A stretch of DNA of 64,000 bases from Gammaproteobacteria bacterium Milos-ODIII6 (GCA_029228645.1 JAPTHR010000003.1:1-64000), one strand, 5' to 3'. Shown: positions 30,395 to 41,127, counted from the stretch's first letter. A program made the numbers and translations. Notes: generated by a model from the sequence alone, not told the origin.

Positions 30395-33256
30395 TCAGCC
30401 TCTTCTGTTCATGGACGGGTCGATGAAGCCGGTCAGGGCATCATCGACCAGTTTTTCCTGCTCTTCCTGATGCAGCCGCGCATAGCCTGTGGCGGGCGCC
30501 GCGGCAGATCGTCGACCGGCATAGATCAGGGGCACGCGGCTGTCCAGGAGGGCGTGGAAACGGTGCTTGATCTGGTCCCAGGTACCCTGGTTCTGGGGTT
30601 CTTCCTGGCACCAGATGTATTTTTCGACATTGATGTACTGCTCGATGATCCGGATGAACTCATCCTTCGGGAAGGGGTAGAGCTGTTCGATGCGGATGAT
30701 CGCGACGTGCTCCATGTTGCGGCTGCGGCGCGCCTGCAGCAGGTCGTAGTACACCTTGCCGGTACACATGACCAGTCGGGTCACCGCGGCCTTGTGAATG
30801 GGGTCGACCTCGTCGATGACGGTCTCGAAACCACCTTCGCTCAGGGACTCGATCGGCGAGGTGGCCAGCGGGCTGCGCAACAGGCTTTTCGGGGTCATCA
30901 CGATCAGCGGACGCCGGAAACGACGCAGCACCTGGCGCATGAGGAGATGGAATATCTGCGCCGGGGTGGTCGGTACACACACCTGCATATTGGTTTCCGA
31001 GCACAACTGCAGGTAGCGCTCGAGCCGCGCCGATGAATGTTCCGGCCCCTGGCCCTCGTAGCCATGCGGCAGGAACAGGGTCAGGCCGCAATACAGTCCC
31101 CACTTCGCCCCGGCAGAACTGAGGAACTGGTCGACCACCACCTGGGCGCCATTGGCGAAGTCGCCGAACTGGGCCTCCCAAAGGATCAGGCCCTTAGGTT
31201 CGGCCGAGGCATAGCCGTATTCGAATGCGAGCACCGCCTCTTCCGAAAGGACCGAGTCGATTACGTCGAAATGCGGCTGCTCCGCATGCAGGTGCTTGAG
31301 CGGGACGTAGCTGTCGCCGGTGTCCTGATTGCGCCACATCGCGTGGCGATGAAAAAAGGTGCCGCGGCGCGAATCCTGGCCGGAAATGCGGATCGGGAAC
31401 CCCTTGTCCAGGAGACAAGCATACGCCAGGTTCTCCGCGAAGCCCCAGTCCATGAGCTTGGATCCGACCGCCATCTGCTGCCGGTCCTCGAGGATCCGTT
31501 GCAGTCGTGGATGCAGCGGGAACTTGGGGTCGGGGGTGAATATCTGTCCCGCGAGGGCGGCGATTCGGTCCTCGTCCACGCGCGTGTCCACCGGCTGGTC
31601 CCAGCTGCTGCCGCAGTACTGCTTCCAGTCCACCCGGATCCGGCCATGCAGGTCGCACAGGCTGGGACGTCCGACGCTTTCGCCGCGTTCGAACGCATCC
31701 CGCACGCCCTCGACGACCTTTTCGGCCTGCTCCGGCGTGATCACACCCTCGGCGATGAGTTTGTCCGCGTACAGCGCGCGCACTGGCTGATGACTGCGGA
31801 TGGCGCGGTACATCATGGGCTGGGTGACGGCCGGCTCGTCTGCCTCGTTGTGTCCCTGGCGGCGATAGCAGACCAGGTCGATCACCACGTCCTTCTGGAA
31901 GCGCATGCGGTAGTCGAAGGCGAGTCGGGTGACGAATACGACCGCCTCGGGATCGTCACCGTTGACGTGGAAGATTGGCGCCTGGACCATCTTGGCGATG
32001 TCGGTGCAGTAGTGGGTCGAGCGGCTGTCCAGCAGGTTGCTGGTGGTGAAACCGATCTGGTTGTTGACCACGATGTGCATGGTGCCGCCCACGCCATAGC
32101 CACGCACCTGGGACATGTTGAACGTTTCCTGGTTGACGCCCTGGCCGGCGATGGCGGCGTCACCGTGGATCACGACCGGAATGATCTTGTCTCCCTTGAC
32201 GTCGCCGTAGCGACGCTGGCGCGCCCGCACCGAGCCCATCACTACCGGATTGATGATCTCGAGGTGCGAGGGATTGAAGCCGAGCGCGATATGTACCGGC
32301 CCGTGGGGCGTCTCGATATCGCTGGAGAAGCCCTTGTGATACTTGACGTCGCCCGAGGAGAGAATGTCGCAGTCGGCCTTCGCGGGGCGCGAGCCCTCGA
32401 ACTCCTGGAAGATCTCTCCCGGTGGCTTGCCGATGATGTTGGCGAGCACGTTCAGGCGGCCCCGGTGAGCCATGCCGATCAGCACTTCCTCGCCTTTGTC
32501 GCGCGCGGTGCGCACCACCAGTTCGTCCAGCAGCGGAATGAGCGCCTCGCCGCCCTCGAGCGAGAAGCGTTTCTGCCCGACGAAGCGGGAATGCATGAAC
32601 TTCTCGATACCCTCGGCAGCGGTCAGCAGATGCAGCAACCACTGCTTGTCTTCGACCGCGATCTCCGGGCGGGTGCGGTAGGTCTCGAGTCGCTGCTGGA
32701 TCCAGCGTTTCTCCTCGGTGCTGGTGATGTGCATGTATTCCGACCCGACCGTGCCGGTGTAGACCGATTGCACGATCTCCAGGATCTCGCGCAAAGCCAG
32801 ACGCTCCGGTGCGAACAGAGAGCCGGTATAGAAGACTTCGTCGAGGTCGGATTCGGAAAAGCCGTGGTAGCCGGGTGTCAGCTCCGGCAGGAGCGGGGTC
32901 TCATGCAGCTTGAGCGGGTCGAGAAAGGCGCTCTGGTGCCCGCGCACCCGGTAACGGTTGATCAATCGCAGCACCTTGACCTGCCGTTCCGCCGCCGCGG
33001 CGTTGAAACGCGGGGCGCGGTTGCGAAAGTCCTCCGAGGTGTGTTGCACCAGGGTGGCCTGGATATCGCGGTGCGAGTAATCCTCCTGCCCGGGCGGCTT
33101 GCCGTTCACCGGGGGCAGTTGCTCGAAGCGCCTGCGCCAGTCCTCCGGTACGCTGCCCGGGTCGCGCAGAAAATCTTCGTACAGCGCCTCGATGAAGGGG
33201 GTGTTGGCGCCGAAAAAGCCGGAAGCGAGGTTTTGCTCTTCCAGGAAATCTGACAT
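30395..33256 (-). CDS. sucA: 2-oxoglutarate dehydrogenase E1 component
   Basis: The 953-residue thiamine-diphosphate enzyme decarboxylates 2-oxoglutarate. Recognisable parts are the N-terminal '[27 protein letters not shown]' E2-contact segment, '[14 protein letters not shown]', the ThDP/Mg site '[15 protein letters not shown]' and 'NNQIGFTT', and the C-terminal '[14 protein letters not shown]'. The start at 33256 ('[13 protein letters not shown]') gives the family N-terminus and length. The frame upstream to 33307 is not conserved. Confidence 0.97.
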   Translation of the reverse strand: MSDFLEEQNLASGFFGANTPFIEALYEDFLRDPGSVPEDWRRRFEQLPPVNGKPPGQEDYSHRDIQATLVQHTSEDFRNRAPRFNAAAAERQVKVLRLINRYRVRGHQSAFLDPLKLHETPLLPELTPGYHGFSESDLDEVFYTGSLFAPERLALREILEIVQSVYTGTVGSEYMHITSTEEKRWIQQRLETYRTRPEIAVEDKQWLLHLLTAAEGIEKFMHSRFVGQKRFSLEGGEALIPLLDELVVRTARDKGEEVLIGMAHRGRLNVLANIIGKPPGEIFQEFEGSRPAKADCDILSSGDVKYHKGFSSDIETPHGPVHIALGFNPSHLEIINPVVMGSVRARQRRYGDVKGDKIIPVVIHGDAAIAGQGVNQETFNMSQVRGYGVGGTMHIVVNNQIGFTTSNLLDSRSTHYCTDIAKMVQAPIFHVNGDDPEAVVFVTRLAFDYRMRFQKDVVIDLVCYRRQGHNEADEPAVTQPMMYRAIRSHQPVRALYADKLIAEGVITPEQAEKVVEGVRDAFERGESVGRPSLCDLHGRIRVDWKQYCGSSWDQPVDTRVDEDRIAALAGQIFTPDPKFPLHPRLQRILEDRQQMAVGSKLMDWGFAENLAYACLLDKGFPIRISGQDSRRGTFFHRHAMWRNQDTGDSYVPLKHLHAEQPHFDVIDSVLSEEAVLAFEYGYASAEPKGLILWEAQFGDFANGAQVVVDQFLSSAGAKWGLYCGLTLFLPHGYEGQGPEHSSARLERYLQLCSETNMQVCVPTTPAQIFHLLMRQVLRRFRRPLIVMTPKSLLRSPLATSPIESLSEGGFETVIDEVDPIHKAAVTRLVMCTGKVYYDLLQARRSRNMEHVAIIRIEQLYPFPKDEFIRIIEQYINVEKYIWCQEEPQNQGTWDQIKHRFHALLDSRVPLIYAGRRSAAAPATGYARLHQEEQEKLVDDALTGFIDPSMNRRG

Positions 33257-33489
33257 TTGGATGTAACGCCGAAAAAGTCGGGCGACGGGTAATCGCCTGT
33301 TCTTCAAAGCAGCTTAGCATGTGCCTGGGGAAGCGCTATGCGGGTTTTAAGGTTTTTGGGGAAATGTCCGAAATGTTTTTTGACGGAATCTCTTGGTGGA
33401 CGCAGCGAAGAGCGCATGTGTCGGCCCGAACCGCGAATTCGGGCATCAGATTCCGCCATTCGCTGGTGTTTCGGGGGCGCTTTGCTAGC

Positions 33490-33699
33490 ATGCGTGACAT
33501 GGACAGGGTCATGAACAAGGGTGAGCAGCGCGCTGCCAGGGTGCGCGCTATCGAGGCGGACCTGGCTTTTTTCGATACCTGCCTGGCCTTTGCCAGCCGG
33601 GGAGAGAACAGCCTTTACAAGCAGGCGCAGCGACGTACCTTCGAGTCACTCAAGGCGTCGCTGGGCCGGGACCTGGAAGACCTGCTCGCGCCGCGATGA
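33490..33699 (+). CDS. Small hypothetical protein
   Basis: A 69-residue, Arg/Ala-rich, predicted helical product ('NKGEQRAARVRAIEADLAFFDTCLAFASRGENSLYKQAQ') with no recognised domain and no signal peptide. Codon use is like its neighbours. Starts at 33490, 33499 or 33511 are all possible. It is divergent from sucA. Coding status is plausible but unproven. Confidence 0.45.
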   Translation: MRDMDRVMNKGEQRAARVRAIEADLAFFDTCLAFASRGENSLYKQAQRRTFESLKASLGRDLEDLLAPR

Positions 33700-33702
33700 G
33701 GA

Positions 33703-33835
33703 TCCGCGGCCTGGGCCGCTCCTGCAAATCGAAACCACGGGCCGTAGGAGCCAGCTTGCTGGCGAACCCCCTCGCGGCCAGGATCGCTATTATGTCGTAG
33801 GAGCGAGCTTGCTCGCGAAAGGCTTGCTGGCGAAC
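33703..33835. repeat. Cluster of REP-type sequences
   Basis: GCGGCCTGGGCCGCTCCTGC at about 33705, GTAGGAGCCAGCTTGCTGGC (33744) and GTAGGAGCGAGCTTGCTCGC (33797) are REP palindromes of the GTAGGAGC class. They lie in the convergent gap between the small gene and the efflux operon. Confidence 0.8.
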
Positions 33836-33855
33836 CCCTCGCCCAGCGCAGGCCC

Positions 33856-36800
33856 TCACACCGGATCGCGACTGACGCGCCGCAGGCCAAGGTCGTCTGC
33901 GATGGCATACAGGGTCGGGGTCAGGATCAGCACCACGGCGAAGGCGGTCAGGGTGCCAAACGTCAGCGCAATCGCCATCGGCACCAGGAAAAGCGCCTGG
34001 GTCGAGGTTTCGAACAACATCGGCAACAGCCCCAGGGTGGTGGTCATCGCGGTCAGCAGGATCGGGCGGAAACGACTCAGGGTCGCCTGAACCAGGGCCT
34101 CTCGATAGGGCAGGTCGGTGAACTCGTTCAGCCGCACTGTCAGCACCAGGGCGCCGTTCACCACCAGTCCGCCCAGGGCGATCATCCCGTAGACACTGAC
34201 TGAGCTGAGGTCGTGCCCCATCGCCACGTGGCCCGCGATGGCGCCCGCAACAGCGAAGGGGATGGTCAACATCACGATGGTCGCCTGCTGGTAACTGCGG
34301 AAGAGCGCGGCGAACAGCGCGAAAACCGCGAGCGCCGACCACAACAGCCCGTCGAAAATCGCCTCGAAGGTCTTGCTCCGGTCGCGCCGCCCCCCGGAGA
34401 ACTCGTATTCCAGCGAAGGATAGCGGGCCTGGATCCCGGGCAGCACCACCTCCTGCAGCTGCCGGCGGATCTGGCGGCTGTTGGCGTTCGCCTTGTCCAT
34501 GCTCGCGCTCACCTGGATGATGCGGCGCCCGTTCTCGCGCGTGATATTGCTGAAGGCGCGTCCGTGCTCGATCGCCGCGGCCCGCATCAGTGGCAGCTCG
34601 CCCCCATCGGGTGTCCGGACAGGCAGGCGGTAGAGCGCATCCAGGGAGGAACGCTCCTTCTCGGGCAGGCGCAGCTTGACCCGGATCTCGTGGCCGCCGC
34701 GCATGAAGCGCATTACCTCGGCGCCGTGGAAGGCGTTGCGCAGCTGGCGCCCGAGCGAGGTCTCGTTGAGCCCGGCCGCGCGTCCCTCCGGCAGTATCCG
34801 GAACACCAGTTGGCGCTTGCCCTCAGCGATACCGTCGCTGACATCGGTCACCCCGCTGAGCGCCTCCATCTGCTGTGCGAGTTCGCGTGCCGCCTCCTGG
34901 ATCACGCCGGTATCCGGGTGTGACAGATCCACGCGCAGCGATCGATTGCCGCCGGGGCCGACCAGGTATTCGAAGAACAGGGATTTCGCCTCCGGGAGTT
35001 CACCCAGCTGTCGGCGCCATTCGCGCGTGAATTCCTCCTGGGTGAAAGGGCGCTGCGCGTCCGGGACCAGGATCAGGCTGACCTCACCGAAAGTCGGGCG
35101 GCGCCAACCGACCCGGATGTAGCGACTCTCCAGGTAATCCCCGCCACCGAAGGCCTCCACGGTGGCAAGACCGGCGCTCTCGATCTTGCGCACCGCCGCC
35201 AGGGTCTGTTCCAGAGAGGCGTCCACCGGCATGTCCACTTCCGCATCGATGCGGTTCCCGGGCACCTCCGGCCGCCAGGTCAGGTCGATGCGGCCGGACA
35301 CATACCAGGCGATCACCAGCGCCAGGAAGCCGCCGAACAGCAGCAGGGTGAGATAGCGGTTTGCGATCGCTTGTTCCAGCAACCGTCTGAAACCGTGGTC
35401 GCGCAGGCGGTCCAGTCCGCCGGTGATGCCGTCGTGAAAACGCTTCACCCGGGCGAAGGGTTTCAGCAGGCGCTGCAGGCCTTGGCCCGCCTGACCGCGC
35501 AGGTGCGCCGGCAGGATCAGGAGCGCCTCCAGCAGCGATACCGCAAACACGACCGCCACCACGATCGGCAGGTCGCGCATGAACTGACCCACCGTCCCCG
35601 GTACCAGCAACAGGGGCAGGAAGGCGATGATGTTGGTGCCGACCGCATACAGCACCGGTATGGCCATCTCGCTGGCGCCGCGCTGGACCGCCTCGAGCAC
35701 CGGCATGCCCTGCTGCAAGCGGGCGTGCACGTTCTCGCCCACGATGATCGCGTCGTCCACCACGATGCCGATGGTCAGGATGAAGGCGAACAGCGAGATC
35801 AGGTTGAGGCTGACATCGAGATAGGGCAGAAAGCTGAAGCTGCCGACGAACACTACCGGGATCGAGAACGCGACCCAGAAGGCCAGGCGCGGGTTGAGGA
35901 ACAGGCCCAGCGCGATGATCACCAGCAGCAGCCCGATCGCGCCGTTCTTCAGCAGGATCTCACGCCGCTCCGCGAAACGCTCGGAGCGATCGTTCTGGAT
36001 GCTGATCTCGATGCTGTCTGGCAACCGGCTGTTCAGTCGCTCGACCAGGGCGCGCACCTGGCCCGCCAGGACCACCGGGCGCTCGCGCGCCACCTGGTAG
36101 ACATCCAGGCGCAGGCCAGGGCGGCCGTTGAACTCGAAAACCTGGGTCTCGTCCTCGAAGCCCTCTCGCAGTTCGGCGATTTGCGACAGTGGCAGCGGCA
36201 CCCCGTCCGCGGATTCGGCGACCGGCAGTGCGGCGAACTCTCTCGCGTACTCGCGCCGCCCCTCGGTGCGCAGCAGGACTTCGCCGCCGTCAGTCAGGAC
36301 ACGCCCCGCCGGCACGTCGCGCGCGCTGTTGCGCAGGCGGCTGGCCAGCCCATCGAGGTCAAGGTCGTACTGGCGCAGGGTGCTCGCCGGTATGTCGAAG
36401 AAGATCTCCGGTTCGAGCGCGCCACGCACGTCCACCTCGGACACCCCCTGCAGGGCCAGCACCTCCTGGCGGATGCGCTCACCGAGCGCAAACAGCTCGA
36501 GGCGCGGCAGGTTCGCCGCCACGCCGAGGCTGATGACGTAAAAGCCGTGCTTCTGCAGCGCCGCCTGCGCCGGCTCGGCGTCGTCCGGGAAGCTGGTGAT
36601 GCGTGCCAGCGCGCTGCGCACGTCCTGCAGCACCTCGGCGGCAACCGCGCCGTCGCGCAGCTCCGCGGTCAGGCTGGCGCTGCCCTCCGCGGCGGTGGCG
36701 CGCACGGTCTCGATGTCCTCGATGTCCGCGAGCGCGTGTTCGATCGGCAAAACGATGCCCTTCTCGACCTCTTCGGGGCTCGCGCCGGGATAACCCATGC

Positions 36801-36963
36801 TGATCCGGACGCCCTCGAGGTTGAAGTCCGGTATGACCTCCTGGCGGGTGTCCATCAGGCCGAGCACGCCGCCGAGCAGCAGGGCAAACATCAGCAGGTT
36901 GGCGGCCACCGGGTTGTCCGCGAACCACGCCACGATGGCGACCCTTTGTGGCGCTCCTTTCAT
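33856..36963 (-). CDS. RND-family efflux permease
   Basis: This 1035-residue inner-membrane proton antiporter has a TM1 'NPVAANLLMFALLLGGVLGL', the proton-relay TM4 'FILTIGIVVDDAIIVGENVHAR' type residues with the paired Asp, two large periplasmic loops, and a C-terminal half repeating the same pattern. It is the last gene of an outer-membrane, adaptor, permease operon. The proton-relay Asp pair points to an AcrB/HAE-type pump rather than a lipid-transporting branch, but the substrate cannot be read from sequence. Confidence 0.93.
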   Translation of the reverse strand: MKGAPQRVAIVAWFADNPVAANLLMFALLLGGVLGLMDTRQEVIPDFNLEGVRISMGYPGASPEEVEKGIVLPIEHALADIEDIETVRATAAEGSASLTAELRDGAVAAEVLQDVRSALARITSFPDDAEPAQAALQKHGFYVISLGVAANLPRLELFALGERIRQEVLALQGVSEVDVRGALEPEIFFDIPASTLRQYDLDLDGLASRLRNSARDVPAGRVLTDGGEVLLRTEGRREYAREFAALPVAESADGVPLPLSQIAELREGFEDETQVFEFNGRPGLRLDVYQVARERPVVLAGQVRALVERLNSRLPDSIEISIQNDRSERFAERREILLKNGAIGLLLVIIALGLFLNPRLAFWVAFSIPVVFVGSFSFLPYLDVSLNLISLFAFILTIGIVVDDAIIVGENVHARLQQGMPVLEAVQRGASEMAIPVLYAVGTNIIAFLPLLLVPGTVGQFMRDLPIVVAVVFAVSLLEALLILPAHLRGQAGQGLQRLLKPFARVKRFHDGITGGLDRLRDHGFRRLLEQAIANRYLTLLLFGGFLALVIAWYVSGRIDLTWRPEVPGNRIDAEVDMPVDASLEQTLAAVRKIESAGLATVEAFGGGDYLESRYIRVGWRRPTFGEVSLILVPDAQRPFTQEEFTREWRRQLGELPEAKSLFFEYLVGPGGNRSLRVDLSHPDTGVIQEAARELAQQMEALSGVTDVSDGIAEGKRQLVFRILPEGRAAGLNETSLGRQLRNAFHGAEVMRFMRGGHEIRVKLRLPEKERSSLDALYRLPVRTPDGGELPLMRAAAIEHGRAFSNITRENGRRIIQVSASMDKANANSRQIRRQLQEVVLPGIQARYPSLEYEFSGGRRDRSKTFEAIFDGLLWSALAVFALFAALFRSYQQATIVMLTIPFAVAGAIAGHVAMGHDLSSVSVYGMIALGGLVVNGALVLTVRLNEFTDLPYREALVQATLSRFRPILLTAMTTTLGLLPMLFETSTQALFLVPMAIALTFGTLTAFAVVLILTPTLYAIADDLGLRRVSRDPV

Positions 36964-36967
36964 CGGC

Positions 36968-38113
36968 TCAGCGGGTGCGCACCGACGTGCCAGGCAGCAG
37001 GCCGGCGGGGTTGCCGCGCAGCAGCCGGTCGCCGGGGCGCAGTGGCGAGGCGAACACGCGATCCGGTTCCTCGAACAGGACTTTCACCTGGCGCACCTGC
37101 AGTCGCTCCTTCGCATCGACCACCCACACCTTGCGATTGTCGCGCAACTGGGCGCGCGGTATCACGATGCTGTTGGGCAGCGCTCCCGCCTCGATGCGGG
37201 CCTCCACGTAGCTGCCGATCAACAGCGGCGGGCGCCCACGGTGACGCTCCTCCAGGTTGAAGGGGTCCTCGATCTCGACCAGCAGGGCAGCCTGGCGGGT
37301 GCGTTCACTGAGCACCTTCTGCAGGCGCTTGACCCGCCCGGGATAGCGGTGACCGCGGTGCTCGATCTCGACCCGGTTGCCCGGCGAGTCGCCAGCGGCC
37401 GGGTCGAGAAGCTCAACCAGGTGGGGCGCGACCTGCAGGGTGATCTTTGCCAGCGAGGCCGAGGCCAATTGTCCGATGCGTTCGCCACGATTCACCAGTT
37501 CACCCTCGGAGCGTTCCCGCTGCAGCACGATCGCGTCCGACGGCAGCACGATGCGGGTCCGCTCCAGCTGCAGTTGTGCCTGAGCCACCGCATTGCGTGC
37601 CGCCAGCACCTCGGCGCGGGCCTCGCGCAGTTGCGGGGCGCGCAGGGCGAGGGCGCGCGAGCCCTCGTCCAGTGACAGCGAATCCGCGAGCAGACGCAGC
37701 TCTTCCCTGGCAACCTGCCGCCGCCCGCCCTCGATCGCGAGCTGGGCCTCGGCCTTTTCCAGCGCCGTCTGCGCCGCTGCCAGTGCAAGCTGGTAATCAC
37801 TGTCGTCCAGCCGCACCAGCTCCTCGCCGGCCGGCACCAGGCCACCGGCTTCAAACGCCGGGTGCAGCTGCAGGATACGTCCCTCGACCTGCGGTCGCAG
37901 TTCGATCGGGTCGTGCGCCTCGACACGCCCGTAGGCGAACAGGCGCAGCGCCTGATCGCCCGCTTCCGCCGCCACGACCTGGACGACGGGCGTGCTGTCT
38001 TCCGCCTGCGGCTTTTTCGCTGGAGGCGGGGTCTGCAGTATCCACCAGACGCCCCAGGCGATCAGTGCCGCCAGGGCGAGCAAGAGCAGTACTTTCAGCA
38101 GTGGTCGCATCAT
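36968..38113 (-). CDS. RND efflux periplasmic adaptor (membrane fusion protein)
   Basis: The 381-residue protein has an N-terminal membrane anchor ('LLKVLLLLALAALIAWGVWWIL'), a lipoyl/barrel-sandwich half 'VEGRILQLHPAFEAGGLVPAGEELVRLDDSDY' type residues, a coiled-coil hairpin (about 105-180, Glu/Ala/Arg-rich), and beta-barrel segments ending 'PGDRLLRGNPAGLLPGTSV'. It joins the permease to the outer-membrane channel. It overlaps the channel gene by 4 bp. Confidence 0.92.
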   Translation of the reverse strand: MMRPLLKVLLLLALAALIAWGVWWILQTPPPAKKPQAEDSTPVVQVVAAEAGDQALRLFAYGRVEAHDPIELRPQVEGRILQLHPAFEAGGLVPAGEELVRLDDSDYQLALAAAQTALEKAEAQLAIEGGRRQVAREELRLLADSLSLDEGSRALALRAPQLREARAEVLAARNAVAQAQLQLERTRIVLPSDAIVLQRERSEGELVNRGERIGQLASASLAKITLQVAPHLVELLDPAAGDSPGNRVEIEHRGHRYPGRVKRLQKVLSERTRQAALLVEIEDPFNLEERHRGRPPLLIGSYVEARIEAGALPNSIVIPRAQLRDNRKVWVVDAKERLQVRQVKVLFEEPDRVFASPLRPGDRLLRGNPAGLLPGTSVRTR

Positions 38114-39495
38114 TCCGATCCCCTATCCCCCGGATCGAGCATTGCCGGCGGGAGGCCGGCTGCGATTTTCAGCCGGGTCAGGGTGCGTTCCTTCTCGGCC
38201 TGCAGGCGCAGCGCGTCGCGTTCCTGCTGCTGCAGGTCCCGCAGGGCGGTGAGTACCGGGAGAAAGTCGGTCACCCCACGCTGGTAGCGCGACAGGGTGG
38301 CCTGGTGCAACTGCTGCGCGATTTCGAGCCGCTCGCGGTTGCGCTGCAGCTGGCGTGCCAGGGAGTCGCTGCTGTTGAGCAGGTCGTCGGTCTCGCGCAC
38401 CGCCGCGAGCCAGTCCTGCAGGTAGCGCGTCCCCGCGATCTCGAGCAGCGCCCGCTGGCGCGCGATCGCGGCCGTGCGCGCGCCGCCATCGAACAGGTTG
38501 AGGCTGGCATCCAGTGCCGCCTGCACGACAGCGCTGGGGTTACCGGCGAGCAGCTGCCACAGGGCGCTGCCACTGAGCGCCAACTGCGGCAGGCGTGCGC
38601 GCAGGGCGGCCTCGAAGTCCGCATCCGCCGCGGCCAGGGCCGCCTGTTGCGCGCGCAGCCCCGGGCGGCGTTGCAGCAGCTCGATCGGCCGTTGCAGGGG
38701 CAAGGCCGGCGCGAGATCGACCAGTGCCTGCGGAAGGTCCAGGGATGGCGCGGGCGTCTCGCCGATCAGCCCGCTGACGCGGTTCATCGCGCTGCGCGCG
38801 GCCCGGGTGACATCCGGGTACTGCTGTTGCAACGAGGCGATCTGGTCGCGTTGCTGCAGGACATCCACCGACGACACCAGGCCCTGGGTGAAGCGGATCT
38901 CGGTCAGGTGCAGTTGCTTGCGGGTGGTGCTGACCTGCTGGTCGAGCAGGCGTTCGAGCTGGCGCGCCTCGGCATAGTCGATCAGCGCGAGGAGCAGATC
39001 CAGCAGTTGTTCCTGGCGGACCTGGTGCAGCTGGTAGTGGGCGCGCCGGTACTGCCACAGGCGGGACCGGTACTCGGCGTCGAGTTGCCCGGAGACGTCG
39101 ATCGGCAGGCGCGCGTCCACCCCGGCCTCGAGACGTTCACTCCCATCGCCGTCGCTGCGGTCGATGCGGCCGCCAGCGCTCGCATCCAGGCTGGCGCCGC
39201 GCTCGGCATCGGCCGCCTGCAGCTCGGCGAGCTGTTGTCGCACCGCGGCTGCCGCGATGCGAATGGCCGGGTTGAGCGTGACGAGTCGATCGATCCAGGT
39301 GCGATGGGAGGGGGGCAGCTCGGACTCCCACCAGGCGACCGCTGGGTCAGGACTTGTTGCCTCGATCGCGACGCTGAAACCGGCCGTCGGGTCGGGAGCC
39401 GGTCGTTCCGGCCGGGTGTCCACACTGCGGCATCCCCCGAGCAACAGTAGGGCGAGCAGCAGGGAAGACAGCAGGTACGGGACTGGGCGGGACAT
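38110..39495 (-). CDS. TolC-like outer-membrane efflux lipoprotein
   Basis: The 461-residue protein begins with a lipoprotein signal ending 'LLALLLLGGCRS' and then shows the repeated long helices of TolC/OprM-type channels ('AAVRQQLAELQAADAERGASLDASAGG', 'RQLERLLDQQVSTTRKQLHLTEIRF' type residues). It leads the tripartite operon. The pump is probably self-sufficient because it encodes its own exit duct. Confidence 0.92.
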   Translation of the reverse strand: MSRPVPYLLSSLLLALLLLGGCRSVDTRPERPAPDPTAGFSVAIEATSPDPAVAWWESELPPSHRTWIDRLVTLNPAIRIAAAAVRQQLAELQAADAERGASLDASAGGRIDRSDGDGSERLEAGVDARLPIDVSGQLDAEYRSRLWQYRRAHYQLHQVRQEQLLDLLLALIDYAEARQLERLLDQQVSTTRKQLHLTEIRFTQGLVSSVDVLQQRDQIASLQQQYPDVTRAARSAMNRVSGLIGETPAPSLDLPQALVDLAPALPLQRPIELLQRRPGLRAQQAALAAADADFEAALRARLPQLALSGSALWQLLAGNPSAVVQAALDASLNLFDGGARTAAIARQRALLEIAGTRYLQDWLAAVRETDDLLNSSDSLARQLQRNRERLEIAQQLHQATLSRYQRGVTDFLPVLTALRDLQQQERDALRLQAEKERTLTRLKIAAGLPPAMLDPGDRGSE

Positions 39496-39521
39496 CCAGC
39501 GACTATAGCGAAGCGGGATAG

Positions 39522-40280
39522 TCAGAAAAACAGCAGTTTAATGATGAAAGCGCCCAGGGTCAGGTTGAGCACCCAGCGTATCCATTTATCGCCGCGGCTG
39601 ACGCTGGTATGCGCCCCGAGCCAGCCACCGAAGGCGTTGCCCAGCGCCAACCACATTCCGACCCACCACAGCAGCTGCAGCTGGCTGGCGAATACCGCGA
39701 GCGCCACCACGGTATAGACCAGCGCGATGAGCACCTTGTACATGTTGGTGCGCACCAGGTCGAAACCCATTACGCGGTGCAGGATCGGCATCAGGATGAA
39801 GCCCACGCCGATCTGAATGAACCCGCCCCAGAAACCGGCCCCGACCATCAGTACGTGCCCGAGCAGCAGGCGCTGTGGTTTGCCGGCGTCGTCGGGTTGC
39901 GCCTGGGGGCGCGATTTGCGCAGACCGTCGTGGCTCATGATCAGCATCACCGCGATCATGATCAGCGCCAGGGTCCGGTTGAACCACTCGCCCTCGAGAT
40001 GGACCCCGACCTGGGCGCCGAACAGGGCGCCGACCGAGGCCGCGGCCGCAAGGCTCAGACCGAGCCGAAAATCCGAATAGCCACGCCGGCGGAAGGTCGC
40101 GACCGCGGTGATGTTCTGCAGCAGGATTGCGATCCGGTTGGTGCCGTTGGCCACTGGTCCCGGCACACCCATGAACACCATCAGCGGTACGGTCAGGAGC
40201 GAGCCGCCACCGGCCATCACATTCAGCCAGCCGGCCACCACACCGGCGCCGGCGAGCAGCGCGATCTCCCAGGTTTCCAT
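39522..40280 (-). CDS. TSUP (TauE/SafE) family membrane permease
   Basis: About 252 residues with seven to eight hydrophobic helices and the N-terminal family motif 'LLAGAGVVAGWLNVMAGGGSLLTVPLMVFMGVP' type residues. Members export or import small sulfur-containing organic anions. The start at 40280 ('METWEIALLAG') is preferred because residues from the upstream frame run into the tRNA-Arg gene region. The substrate is unknown. Confidence 0.88.
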   Translation of the reverse strand: METWEIALLAGAGVVAGWLNVMAGGGSLLTVPLMVFMGVPGPVANGTNRIAILLQNITAVATFRRRGYSDFRLGLSLAAAASVGALFGAQVGVHLEGEWFNRTLALIMIAVMLIMSHDGLRKSRPQAQPDDAGKPQRLLLGHVLMVGAGFWGGFIQIGVGFILMPILHRVMGFDLVRTNMYKVLIALVYTVVALAVFASQLQLLWWVGMWLALGNAFGGWLGAHTSVSRGDKWIRWVLNLTLGAFIIKLLFF

Positions 40281-40306
40281 GCGGATTTGAGCCAGGCGAA
40301 AGAAAT

Positions 40307-40383
40307 TGGTGCCCCCGGCGCGATTCGAACGCACGACCTGCCGCTTAGGAGGCGGCTGCTCTATCCTGCTGAGCTACGAGGGC
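40307..40383 (-). tRNA. tRNA-Arg (anticodon CCT)
   Basis: On the minus strand the sequence has acceptor arms GCCCTCG and CGGGGGC, an encoded ACCA, D-arm TAGCTCAGCAGGATAGAGC, anticodon arm GCCGC-CTCCTAA-GCGGC (anticodon CCT) and T-loop GTTCGAATC. It is the intact copy. Partial copies of its 5' half occur at 43909-43955 and about 40508-40525. Confidence 0.95.
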
Positions 40384-40485
40384 GTTATGGGGCGGGATTC
40401 TACACCCTGGGGAAGGGTACGTCCCTGTAGGCATGTTCCAGCCCGGCCATCCGTGGCCGGTCGTTCAAAGCGCTGCGTCGTGCCA
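40337..40485. repeat. Island-flanking direct repeat, left copy (tRNA-Arg 5' half plus leader)
   Basis: The first 47 bp (40337-40383) are identical to 43909-43955. The next 102 bp match 43956-44057 at roughly 80 percent by eye, with no length difference. A further short tRNA 5'-end relic, CCTGCTGAGCTACGAGGGCA, lies at about 40508-40527. Confidence 0.9.
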
Positions 40486-40527
40486 GCGGCATGACGGTCG
40501 CTTTTCACCCTGCTGAGCTACGAGGGC

Positions 40528-40900
40528 AGTGGTTACTGCTCTCGCTTGGACATTCCAAAAAACACCATAAGAGCCTGAATAGTAACCCTAAGCTGTGCGG
40601 AGCTAAAGTTCCTTCAACTCACTTCGTTCGTTAGCTTGAGGGTTCGCATCGTCTCTGGGTTTCAGAGAGTCATCAGGGAACTGCGGCCATGGTGCGGCGG
40701 CAGATTAGCTCACTCGATGGGCTTTCTATTCACGCCCGGCGCTTACTGGATTATTCCAGCATTAGATTCGCAGTCAGTTGAAAACCATTGGCTTATTGCC
40801 ATTCCATGTCATTCAAATGGATAATGGAAACAATTGCGAAGTTCCCCTGCTATTTTGCGAAGACTATCAAGCCGAAGCCATGGAGTAATGGATATGAAGG
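40528..40900. other. Gene-free stretch at the left end of the island
   Basis: About 370 bp, less GC-rich than the core genome, with only short frames and no domain I recognise. I see no tRNA or repeat beyond the relic at its left edge. Confidence 0.4.
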
Positions 40901-41062
40901 TCAAAACAGTGATTGGTCCAGCCCGCCGTACTTCGATTTCCACTTGTAGTAGGTCGCCGAGCTGATGCCGTGCTTCCGGCACACCTCATTGACCGCCAGG
41001 CCGGCCTCGGCCTCTTTCAGGATCGAGACGATCTGCGTCTCGGTGAATCGTGACTTTCTCAT
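40901..41062 (-). pseudogene. IS3-family orfA fragment
   Basis: The 53-codon frame starts with ATG at 41062 and reads 'RKSRFTETQIVSILKEAEAG', then 'VNEVCRKHGISSATYYKWKSKYGG', the helix-turn-helix of IS3 OrfA. It ends 'LDQSLF' at a stop formed by other DNA, so the rest of orfA and all of orfB are lost. A possible IS left end, AAGCTCCCCCAATAGGTAGA on the minus strand, lies at about 41107-41126, where it cuts the IS110 gene. Confidence 0.85.
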
Positions 41063-41127
41063 CAGTGCCTCCTCGGCTAATCATGCCAGAGGTCTCTACT
41101 AATGAGCTGTCTACCTATTGGGGGAGC

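Noticed and set aside
31037-33253. Plus-strand open frame of 738 codons inside sucA
   Set aside because: Antisense shadow of sucA; His/Val/Asp-rich composition typical of reversed GC-rich genes.
35371-37260. Plus-strand open frame of 629 codons inside the RND permease gene
   Set aside because: Antisense shadow of the permease; Gln/Asp/His-rich, no domain.
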